A stretch of 38,359 nucleotides of DNA from a virus, in IMG/VR virus record IMGVR_UViG_3300031999_000091, positions 1 to 38,359 of that record. One strand, 5' to 3'. Position numbers and translations under genes: made by a program. Shown here piece after piece: positions 30,550-37,665 of the stretch. The first letter of the stretch is position 1, and every line of letters starts with the position of its first letter. The notes beneath the pieces were generated by a model that was given only the letters and a program-made list of their open reading frames with translations, had not been told where the DNA came from and made no database searches.

Positions 30550-33058
30550 AGTCGCACAAGCGTTCGTCCGTGTTCGCGCGAACACCACAGGGTTCCGCAA
30601 GGACGTCGCGGCCGGGATCGGCCCGAACCTCAAGCACGCCGTGTTCGGTTTCGCCGGGATCACGGCAGGCCTGCTCGGGATGGAAGCAGCCGTCCATACC
30701 TTACGCGAGTCGGTGCAGGAGGCAGGTCAGGTACAGAAGTCGGTCGAGACGATCAATCAGGTGTTCGGCGAATCGGGAAAGAGGATCGAGGAGTGGGCGA
30801 CGACAACGGCGGCGTCGCTCGGCGTCACGGACATAGCCGCTCTCGAGGCGGCTTCACGCGTCGGCATCCTGGCGAAGAACCTCAAGATCGGTCAGGAGAA
30901 GGCTGCAACAATGACGCTCGGGTTCGAGCAGCTCGTCGCCGCGATCTCATCCATCCGAGGCAGCGACCCGAACCTGACGTTCAAGAAGCTGCCCCTCGTC
31001 CTCGCCGGGAACATTCGGTCGCTGAAGGAACTGGGCTTCACGTTCTCGTCACTCGAGATCAAGCAGCAGGCCGTCAAGGACGGGCTGATCAAGATGACGG
31101 GCACCGTCACTCCCGCCGTGAAAGCCCAGGCCATCTACTCACTCATCACGAAGAACCTCGGCTACTACCAGGGACTCGCCGCGAAACACTCAGGCGACCT
31201 CATCAACAAGCAGCGGCAGCTATCGGCTGAGTGGGCGCTCGCGCAGCAGCGTCTCGGGAAGGAGCTGCTGCCAGCGGTCACGAAGGCCGTGACGTACTTC
31301 TCAGACAAACTGCCGAACGCAGTCAACAAGACCGCCATCGCTTACAACAGATTGAAAGCGGTGGTCGTTCCCATCACCGACGTCCTCGGAGGACTCGGGA
31401 ACGTCATCAAAGTGCTGATCGGATACAAGCTCGCGGGCATCCTGATCGGATGGGGCACGAAGCTCGCGGCGCTCGGAACCACGGCGACGGCAACTGCGGC
31501 CGTCGTCGTCGAGGCTCAGGCGATCGAAGATGTAGCCATCCAGTCAACGATCGCATGGGTCATTGATCTCGAAACCGCGCTCGTGTCTGTCGGGCCAGCA
31601 GCAGCGAAGGGAGCGGCGGGCGTCACGGGAGCGATGGCCGTCGAGACGGCAGCGATCGGACGGACAGCGGGCGCTGCCTCAATTCTCAGAGGCTCGCTCA
31701 TGGGCCTGTCGAAGATCGCGGCGATCCTGATACCCGTCACGATGGTCGTGACCGCCATCACGAAAGGCCCGAAGCAATACTTCAAGGACATCGCGGGCGA
31801 CCTCAACCCGTTCAGCGATTCGTCCGTCAAGGGCAATCTGCTCAAGGATCTGTTCGGCACCGACCTGGGCGCTCAGGCGCTCGGCGACACCGTAACGAAG
31901 CAGCTCGACAAACTGTGGGACGCGGCTGGGCTACCGAACAAAGCTCGCGACCGAGCGTTGAAAGCCGCAGCCGAGAAGCAGCGAAAGGTAGACGTCCGGC
32001 CGAGGCCTACCCAGCCTGGAATCCTCGGGCCGATGGCTCCAAGTTTCCTGACGCAGATATCGGGTGGCATGTTCGGCCTCACGTCGATCGGTACTCCCGC
32101 ATCCGACGTCGCGAAGATCACGAAGCCTCTGCAGAAGTATCAGCAGCTACAGCTTGACGCGCTCGCGGCGCTCCGCACGAAGTCTCTGGCCGACGACCTC
32201 AAGGTCGCGAGGGCCGTCGCCGACATATTCAATCGTCGGGTCAAGACGACGAAGCTCGTCGGGAAGGCGCTGTACGACCTCAAGACTCAGCAGCAGCAGG
32301 CATTGAACACCGTCGCCCAGCTCGAGGAGCAGATCACGGCCGACGCACAATCCGCTGCGGCCGAGCGCACCCGCAAGGCCGAGGATGCGGCAGCCAAGCG
32401 GAAGGACGCAGCCGACAAACTGAAAGCCGCGCAGGAGAAGCACCTTGCCGACGTGAAGGCGTCGATCGACCTGCAGCAGGCACGCCTCGACACGAAGATC
32501 CAGTCGGCGATATTCACGACGCCGAAAGACACGAGCGACGAGGGAAGGCTGTACCGGGCAAACATCGCGTTCGTCGATATTCAGATCCGCAACATAATGA
32601 AGCTCAAGAAACGGACGACCGATCAGAACACTGCGCTCGAAACACTCAGGCAGCAGCGCCTCGATCTCCGTCAGAAGATCCGTGATCTCAAGAAGGACAC
32701 GAGCGACGGCGGAGGGTTCTCGCTGCAAGACCTGTGGGGAGAGGCCGTCCGACAATTCAACGAGTTCGGAAGCAACGTGTCGGGATCGCCGACGACTCCG
32801 GGCGGCGCGATCGGCGCGGTCGCGGGAGGCATCCTCGCTCAGAAGCCTGGGCTGTCGAAGGTCGATGCCGACAAGCTGAGCGCCGCAGGAATAACGAACG
32901 GGCTGCTCGGCGAGATCCTGCTCGCGATCCAGGGCGACGGCAGGACGTCATCGAACGGAAGTGGAAAGACAGCCTACGACCCGATGCCTCGCGGCGCGGG
33001 CGTCGGCCACCGCACGGCAGCGCAAGCTAGGCGACAAGCGAAAGTGAGGGGAAAGTAG
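30542..33058 (+). CDS. tape measure protein (838 aa)
   Basis: The GTG overlaps the previous stop by 8 nt. The N-terminal region is helical and amphipathic (LKHAVFGFAGITAGLLGMEAAVH). Membrane-like segments lie at about 280-325 and 395-410 (LSKIAAILIPVTMVVTAIT). Coiled-coil stretches rich in Lys/Ala/Gln occupy about 560-720. Gly/Ser-rich and basic residues end the protein. Using about 0.15 nm per residue, the tail would be near 125 nm, which is inference. It measures tail length and probably enters the host envelope on ejection. Confidence 0.9.
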   Translation: MPEVAQAFVRVRANTTGFRKDVAAGIGPNLKHAVFGFAGITAGLLGMEAAVHTLRESVQEAGQVQKSVETINQVFGESGKRIEEWATTTAASLGVTDIAALEAASRVGILAKNLKIGQEKAATMTLGFEQLVAAISSIRGSDPNLTFKKLPLVLAGNIRSLKELGFTFSSLEIKQQAVKDGLIKMTGTVTPAVKAQAIYSLITKNLGYYQGLAAKHSGDLINKQRQLSAEWALAQQRLGKELLPAVTKAVTYFSDKLPNAVNKTAIAYNRLKAVVVPITDVLGGLGNVIKVLIGYKLAGILIGWGTKLAALGTTATATAAVVVEAQAIEDVAIQSTIAWVIDLETALVSVGPAAAKGAAGVTGAMAVETAAIGRTAGAASILRGSLMGLSKIAAILIPVTMVVTAITKGPKQYFKDIAGDLNPFSDSSVKGNLLKDLFGTDLGAQALGDTVTKQLDKLWDAAGLPNKARDRALKAAAEKQRKVDVRPRPTQPGILGPMAPSFLTQISGGMFGLTSIGTPASDVAKITKPLQKYQQLQLDALAALRTKSLADDLKVARAVADIFNRRVKTTKLVGKALYDLKTQQQQALNTVAQLEEQITADAQSAAAERTRKAEDAAAKRKDAADKLKAAQEKHLADVKASIDLQQARLDTKIQSAIFTTPKDTSDEGRLYRANIAFVDIQIRNIMKLKKRTTDQNTALETLRQQRLDLRQKIRDLKKDTSDGGGFSLQDLWGEAVRQFNEFGSNVSGSPTTPGGAIGAVAGGILAQKPGLSKVDADKLSAAGITNGLLGEILLAIQGDGRTSSNGSGKTAYDPMPRGAGVGHRTAAQARRQAKVRGK

Positions 33059-33940
33059 ATGCCGATTGCCGACTGGACTGTGCCGTTCAACCTGACGTCA
33101 TCGGTGTATAGCGGGTCGCTGCTTCCGTTCAATACTCAGACCACGACGGGGATCTACCTTCTGCATCCGCAGGAATGTCACTTGGCGAACGCCGTCCGAA
33201 TGAACAAGACGCACGTTCCGCAGGCCGACGGCGACATACTCCATCGGAGGTTCGTCGCTGGCATGGAGATGAGCTTGACCGTCCAGTTGTGGGAGACGAT
33301 CGGCAATCCCGCCTGCGGCGCAACCCTGCAGACGATGACCGACACGTTCCTCGGGTACGCCTACGGGCTGCTGAACGCCGGAGACAATCAGGGACGCATA
33401 TCGTGGACGCCTGCGGGCCAGTCGGTACGGATGCTCGACGACATTCGTCTGATGACATACCCGGAGGAGAAGCAGGAGGAGGGCGGGCCGTTGTCGCTCA
33501 GCATGATCATCGACTGCAACCTCCCGTATAGCCAGAACCTCACGCAGTCCACTCCTTCGCTGACGGGCGGAACGGGAACCGTCACGAACGCAGGAAACAG
33601 ACCGTCGTATCCGGTGTGGCAAATATACGGCCCGTACTCGGCGTTCACTCTCACGAACACGACCGTCACGCCGAACGTCGCGTTCTCGTGGAGCGAAGCT
33701 CAGCCGGGGGCCGGAGCCGCCCTGCTCGTGAACGAGTACATCGAGATCGACACGTTCAACAATACGGCGACGAAGGTGGTGCCTGGGCCGACGCTCTCGA
33801 ATGTCGAGGCGGGAATCGTGATGACGTCATCGGAGTTCTTTCAGATCCCTCCGGGGGCGAACGCCATCACGGTCGGCTACACGGGCGGCGGCGCTGGGAA
33901 CAATTCGTCGCAGGCACTCATCAACGCTGCCTGGGCTTAG
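33059..33940 (+). CDS. distal tail / minor tail protein (293 aa)
   Basis: The ATG follows the tape measure stop with no gap. The C-terminal part (GTGTVTNAGNRPSYPVWQIYGP, FTLTNTTVTPNVAFSW, EYIEIDTFNN) is typical of siphovirus distal-tail (Dit-like) proteins, with N-terminal strands that build the ring. It would connect the tail tube to the adsorption apparatus. Position directly after the tape measure supports it. Confidence 0.75.
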   Translation: MPIADWTVPFNLTSSVYSGSLLPFNTQTTTGIYLLHPQECHLANAVRMNKTHVPQADGDILHRRFVAGMEMSLTVQLWETIGNPACGATLQTMTDTFLGYAYGLLNAGDNQGRISWTPAGQSVRMLDDIRLMTYPEEKQEEGGPLSLSMIIDCNLPYSQNLTQSTPSLTGGTGTVTNAGNRPSYPVWQIYGPYSAFTLTNTTVTPNVAFSWSEAQPGAGAALLVNEYIEIDTFNNTATKVVPGPTLSNVEAGIVMTSSEFFQIPPGANAITVGYTGGGAGNNSSQALINAAWA

Positions 33941-33943
33941 CCG

Positions 33944-35284
33944 ATGGCTTCGAGCCTGTCGCCGCTGTGGAGGTTTCTCATCACCGACCTCGGCGGCGTC
34001 GGGATCACGCTGCTTGACCACCTTGCGTCCGACCGTGTCGTAACGCCGAAGCTGAACGAGCCGCTCGAGGTCGTCGTGTCCGTCCCGTCCGACAGCCCAT
34101 ACGTGAACGGGCTTCGCTCTGACGGATACCCGGCCGTCGCCGAGGGAGTCCGACAGCTCTACTGTTTCCGTCGCGAGTCCGACACCATCCCGTACTACAA
34201 GATCAGAGCATCGACGCTCATCATGCAGGTCGATGACGCCGCTCACTCGGACGACGGCACGACACGCATCACGGCATACGACCCGTGGCTGTATCTGTTC
34301 TCGCGTCCAGTCCTGACGGCGCTCGGGAAGCCTCTGCCCGCAGGAGGCTCCGTCTACTCGTCTGCCGCTACAGCAGACGTCATCATCATGGATCTGCTCG
34401 ACAACGCTTCCCTGTGGGCCGACCTGACTGCGCCAGCGGCAGCGCAAGAAATGTTCATTGACCGGGTGTTCGGAACGATCGAAACATGCTCGCCGTTCTC
34501 TACGGGTTGGGTCGTTCAGCAGGGCACTTCGGTAGGTCAGGCGATCCTCGACATCGTGTCTACCGGGTACTGCGACGTGGTGCTGACGCCCATCTACGAC
34601 ACGACGCAGCCTGGGATTCTCTGCACCCTGAACATCTACACGCAGACGTCTCCCGCGAACGGCGCAGGCATATTCAACTACAACGCGGGGATGGCATGGG
34701 ACATGCCTGGGCGCAGCGTCGTCGGCGTCGACAATCTCTACGACGGAACGTCGCGCGCGAACGTCGTCCAATACTTCAACGGGCAGGGCGGGCCTCCCGT
34801 CGCGAAGCAGAAGAACACCGGGTCGGTCGCGATCTACGGGGAGTACTGGACGCAGCAGTTCTTTCCATCTCAGACGAAAGCTCCCGCTGTTGTCGCCATC
34901 GCCGCCGAGCAGCTCGCTCTCCGCAAGACGTTCAAGGAAACGCTGACGCTGAACCCTGCTCCCGAGCGAGCGCCGCAGCCGTTCGTTGACTACTACCTCG
35001 GCGACAGACTTCCCGTCTACGTGTCGAACCGTTTGCGGCAGGCTCTACCCGGAGCTGCTCTCACGTTCGCGTGGCAGCGCGTCTACGGAATCCCCTGCGA
35101 GATCGACGACAACGGAGTCGAGACGGTACGCGAGCTGATCGTCGGCCCCGTCGGAGGGCCACCGCCCGTCAAGGTCGCGCTGTCGAAATATACTGGTGTG
35201 TCGGTCGCCGCCTCTGGCGTCCAGCAGCGCCGACGCCGCAAGACGCAGTCGACCCTGAAACCCCCCACGAAGATCAATCCGTAG
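33944..35284 (+). CDS. minor tail protein, tail-hub-like (446 aa)
   Basis: The ATG lies 3 nt after the previous stop. The order of strands and helices (LNEPLEVVVSVPSDSPYVNG, GTTRITAYDPWLYLF, GTSVGQAILDIVSTGYCDVV, RSVVGVDNLYDGTS) resembles tail-hub or Tal-like proteins. A basic C-terminal tail (QQRRRRKTQSTLKPPTKINP) is notable. No catalytic domain is visible. It probably forms the central tail-tip hub. Confidence 0.72.
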   Translation: MASSLSPLWRFLITDLGGVGITLLDHLASDRVVTPKLNEPLEVVVSVPSDSPYVNGLRSDGYPAVAEGVRQLYCFRRESDTIPYYKIRASTLIMQVDDAAHSDDGTTRITAYDPWLYLFSRPVLTALGKPLPAGGSVYSSAATADVIIMDLLDNASLWADLTAPAAAQEMFIDRVFGTIETCSPFSTGWVVQQGTSVGQAILDIVSTGYCDVVLTPIYDTTQPGILCTLNIYTQTSPANGAGIFNYNAGMAWDMPGRSVVGVDNLYDGTSRANVVQYFNGQGGPPVAKQKNTGSVAIYGEYWTQQFFPSQTKAPAVVAIAAEQLALRKTFKETLTLNPAPERAPQPFVDYYLGDRLPVYVSNRLRQALPGAALTFAWQRVYGIPCEIDDNGVETVRELIVGPVGGPPPVKVALSKYTGVSVAASGVQQRRRRKTQSTLKPPTKINP

Positions 35285-35299
35285 GATGGTGAAGCCGTG
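35282..35299 (+). promoter_or_regulatory. possible near-leaderless promoter: TAGGAT 9 nt before GTG
   Basis: TAGGAT at 35282-35287 is followed 9 nt later by GTG 35297, and the previous stop lies inside the box. GCCGC is not at the usual offset, so this is one of the weaker sites. Confidence 0.35.
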
Positions 35300-36100
35300 A
35301 CCGCGCCGTACAGACGCAACGACGAAAGCGATGTCGTCGACGACCATCAGGATCGCATACGTCGTGTCGAGGCAACGAAGCAGGGAATCAACTTCGACAC
35401 GTATCCGCAAGACGGCAGCTACCTGTACTTGAAGACTCGGGACGGCGGCATCGACATGAACATGTTTGACCCCGGTGTGTTCGGCCCGTTCATCGACTTC
35501 AGCATGGCGATCCTCGACGACGCAGATTCCAGTCCGTTCGCGGCAGGGATCGTTATGGCTTCGACGACCGGGATCAATACTTACATCGGCGGCGACGTCG
35601 CGAACAGCAACCTCGCGAAGTATTCGCCGTTCTCGGGATGGAGCATCACGCTGCAGGCTGGCGGCGGATACATGGATCTGTACGGCGTCGGAGACGGTAC
35701 GTGCTTCTGCGACATCATCACGAATCAAGCGCAAGTCTCTGGCGTCATTAGTTGTGACGTCAATGTTGTGACGTCCGGCTCTAGCGACGGAAGCGGCGGC
35801 GACTTCAATTTGAGGGTAGGACGCGACATCAATCTCAGAGCCGACGACGACGTCGCAGGAATAGTCGGCGACTGCAACCTCACCGTGAACAACGACTTCA
35901 ACCAGTCGGTCGGACGGAACATCAACATGAACGCTGCAGGAAACATCAACATCGGAAACGGGTTCGGGCTGGTCGGGTTCCAGGGTGCTGCTGCGATCGC
36001 CGTTCCGACCATCACTGGAGCGAAGGGCGGGAACGTCGCGCTCACTAACCTGCTCACCGAGCTTGCGAACTACGGCCTAGTGATCGACGCGACGACATGA
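35297..36100 (+). CDS. beta-helix-like tail tip protein (267 aa)
   Basis: The N-terminal 30 residues are helical and charged. From about 165 to 222 the sequence repeats short N/D-rich strands (GGDFNLRVGRDINLRADDD, DCNLTVNNDFNQSVG, RNINMNAAGNINIGNG). This recalls the octad beta-helix of phage spike and VgrG-like proteins. It would make a rigid spike at the tail tip. The C-terminal 30 residues are helical (KGGNVALTNLLTELANYG). The fold call is inferred from periodicity only. Confidence 0.6.
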   Translation: MTAPYRRNDESDVVDDHQDRIRRVEATKQGINFDTYPQDGSYLYLKTRDGGIDMNMFDPGVFGPFIDFSMAILDDADSSPFAAGIVMASTTGINTYIGGDVANSNLAKYSPFSGWSITLQAGGGYMDLYGVGDGTCFCDIITNQAQVSGVISCDVNVVTSGSSDGSGGDFNLRVGRDINLRADDDVAGIVGDCNLTVNNDFNQSVGRNINMNAAGNINIGNGFGLVGFQGAAAIAVPTITGAKGGNVALTNLLTELANYGLVIDATT

Positions 36101-36252
36101 GTCCTCGAGACGTCAACCTCCCGACGGCAACCGGACGTCAGCTCGTCGTTCTCACTTGCTGCTGCTGCGGAGCCGTGTTTCAGATATCTCCATTCAGCGT
36201 TCAGCCTCCCGAACCTTTCACGTGCGGGCCATGCCGAACGACGAACAAGTAG
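36097..36252 (+). CDS. small zinc-ribbon protein (51 aa)
   Basis: The ATG overlaps the previous stop (ATGA). Cys21 to Cys24 (CCCCG) and Cys43/Cys46 (CGPC) make two metal-binding pairs. A short loop (VFQISPFSVQPPEPF) separates them. No basic surface is evident. It overlaps the next small gene by 22 nt. The gene is very short, so the call relies on coupling and on the Cys spacing. Confidence 0.55.
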   Translation: MSPRDVNLPTATGRQLVVLTCCCCGAVFQISPFSVQPPEPFTCGPCRTTNK

Positions 36253-36431
36253 GCGACGCTCGGCTCGTTCGCGCCACCGTCAACCTGCACGGACTCAAGG
36301 CAGGAGACTGGACATGGATCGACTGGCCTCCGACCGACTACTGCGCGAGGTTCCTTGCCTGCTCGTGGCTCGTTCTCGTCGATGCGCCTTCGCCGCCCTC
36401 ACCCGTAGACTCGGAAGATGACACCGACTGA
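36231..36431 (+). CDS. small hypothetical protein (66 aa)
   Basis: ATG 36231 sits 22 nt inside the previous gene. The order of segments (LVRATVNLHGLKAGDWTWID, WPPTDYCARFLACSWLVLVD) is typical of short phage proteins with a tiny beta barrel-like core, and it ends in an acidic tail (VDSEDDTD). The role is unknown. Its end overlaps the endolysin start by 14 nt. Confidence 0.55.
   Translation: MPNDEQVGDARLVRATVNLHGLKAGDWTWIDWPPTDYCARFLACSWLVLVDAPSPPSPVDSEDDTD
36392..36420 (+). promoter_or_regulatory. late-type leaderless promoter, GCCGC-N9-TAGACT-6-ATG
   Basis: GCCGC at 36392, TAGACT at 36406-36411 and ATG 36418 after 6 nt. It lies within the 3' end of the 66-residue gene. The stretch 36392-36411 is nearly identical to 22572-22591. 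It can give an independent transcript of the lysis genes. Confidence 0.72.
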
Positions 36432-36912
36432 GCGTCTTCGAGTTCGCACGTCCATCGAGAGCTACTGCCTCGCCGCCGAGGCAGCTCAGGTGAGATGGAA
36501 CTATTCGATGCAAAGGCCGTTCCACGGATACGGCATCCCGCCCGCCGAGCGACACGTCACCGACTGCTCCGGCTACGTGTCGCTCATATTCCAGTGGGCG
36601 TCCGTTCACGCGAAAGTGTGGATGCACGATCCGCTCGACGAGCACTACAGCGGTTTCGGGAACACCGGATCTCTGTACGAGTACTCGCTCGCTCACTGCA
36701 CGAGATCCCCCGTGAACAAGTACCTCGTCGGAGACTGGGTCATCTACGGCTGGCCGAACGACACCGTTCATACTTCCGTCTGTCGAAAGCGAGGCACGGC
36801 GAAGACGGCGGTGTTCTCATCGAACGGCAACGAACGCGCTCCGCAGCCGAGACTCCTTCACGAGCATCCCGATCCGATCCTCGGTGTGTGGAGGCACCCG
36901 GCGCTCGCATGA
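36418..36912 (+). CDS. NlpC/P60-like peptidoglycan peptidase (164 aa)
   Basis: Residues 46-60 (HVTDCSGYVSLIFQW) hold the catalytic Cys50, and VGDWVIYGWPNDTVHTSVCR places His118 at the second catalytic position. The overall length fits the minimal NlpC/P60 or CHAP-like fold. It would cut the peptide cross-links of peptidoglycan. No signal peptide is present, so release would depend on a holin. Two predicted membrane proteins follow directly. It is the second muralytic enzyme in the window. Confidence 0.78.
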   Translation: MTPTERLRVRTSIESYCLAAEAAQVRWNYSMQRPFHGYGIPPAERHVTDCSGYVSLIFQWASVHAKVWMHDPLDEHYSGFGNTGSLYEYSLAHCTRSPVNKYLVGDWVIYGWPNDTVHTSVCRKRGTAKTAVFSSNGNERAPQPRLLHEHPDPILGVWRHPALA

Positions 36913-37316
36913 TCCTCGCGGCGAAGACGGTCGGAGTTGTCGCGGTGTTGGCGACCATCTTCGACGGGAGCTGGTCGGACGCAGCGTCGATCGTGGTCGA
37001 CGTCGTTGCGCTCGCCACCATCGCCGGGGCACTCACGATCTACAGCCGCACGAAGGTTGCCCTGTCCGTGTCCGAGTCAACGGCTCGGTCGTGGCATGAG
37101 GAGAAGGACGCTGCCGTCGCCCGCGCCGACAGACTTCTCACCGACTCGTCGTCCCTGAGAGCAACCATCGCCGTACTCGAAAACAGGCCCGACCTCACCG
37201 TTCTGCAGTTACTCGTCTCCGATCAGACGAAGGCTATGGCGAGCCATGAGACGTCTGCCGAAACGCGGGCCGACCGGATCGTCGCTGCGATCGAAAGCCT
37301 GAGAGGAGGTATCTGA
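36909..37316 (+). CDS. membrane protein with coiled-coil tail (135 aa), holin-related?
   Basis: ATG 36909 overlaps the endolysin stop. Two hydrophobic segments (about 5-17 and 24-45, IVVDVVALATIAGALTIY) precede a charged helical tail (about 55-130) with coiled-coil character. Such two-segment proteins next to an endolysin are often holins or holin partners. The long soluble tail is unusual for a minimal holin. The stop overlaps the next ATG. Confidence 0.6.
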   Translation: MILAAKTVGVVAVLATIFDGSWSDAASIVVDVVALATIAGALTIYSRTKVALSVSESTARSWHEEKDAAVARADRLLTDSSSLRATIAVLENRPDLTVLQLLVSDQTKAMASHETSAETRADRIVAAIESLRGGI

Positions 37317-37498
37317 TGCTGACGAAAGTTTCCGCAACGACCGCGTTCCTGACAGCAGTCCTGAACGCCGTCGTCGCACTCGGCTGGTGGAACATCACTG
37401 GGGAGCAAGTCGCCGTCGTGACGCTCGTCGTCGTCGCGGCCGGGACGCTCGCGCACGTGTGGTTCAACCCGTCGATCCCGTTCGGCGTGAAGGCCTGA
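37316..37498 (+). CDS. holin-like small membrane protein (60 aa)
   Basis: Two hydrophobic segments (ATTAFLTAVLNAVVALGW, then VAVVTLVVVAAGTLAHVW) are joined by a short turn, which is a typical class II holin layout. The C-terminus is short and slightly basic. It directly follows the endolysin and the coiled-coil membrane protein. It would form the membrane lesions that release the enzyme. A hairpin follows at 37507. Confidence 0.65.
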   Translation: MLTKVSATTAFLTAVLNAVVALGWWNITGEQVAVVTLVVVAAGTLAHVWFNPSIPFGVKA

Positions 37499-37506
37499 AT
37501 CCTCGA

Positions 37507-37542
37507 GGCCCGTTGCGCCGTCCTGACATGGCGCAGCGGGCC
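37507..37542 (+). terminator. hairpin terminator, 13-bp stem with one G-U pair
   Basis: GGCCCGTTGCGCC (37507-37519) pairs with GGCGCAGCGGGCC (37530-37542) around a 10-nt loop; only one position is not Watson-Crick. It ends the lysis operon and stands ahead of P3. Confidence 0.8.
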
Positions 37543-37595
37543 GATGTCCGTGCATGCTCTCCGCACTCCCGCATAGACAAGCGGGAAATTGGGTG

Positions 37596-37624
37596 TTGAC
37601 ACCGCATGTTCGTGGAGTGATATT
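37596..37624 (+). promoter_or_regulatory. host-type promoter P3 (TTGACA-17-GATATT)
   Basis: TTGACA at 37596-37601, a 17-bp spacer and GATATT at 37619-37624. The upstream GCGGGAAAT (37581), CAGTCAGC (37629-37636) and the 17-nt ribosome-site block (37644-37660) match P2 and P1. Confidence 0.85.
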
Positions 37625-37665
37625 TAGGCAGTCAGCTAATCCCGACTCCCAGGAGGAGACACGAA

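Noticed and set aside
33827-34771. Reverse-strand open frame (314 codons)
   Set aside because: It is antisense to the minor tail gene, with an Arg/Val-rich, featureless product. The sense frame has a clear tail-type sequence and coupled neighbours.
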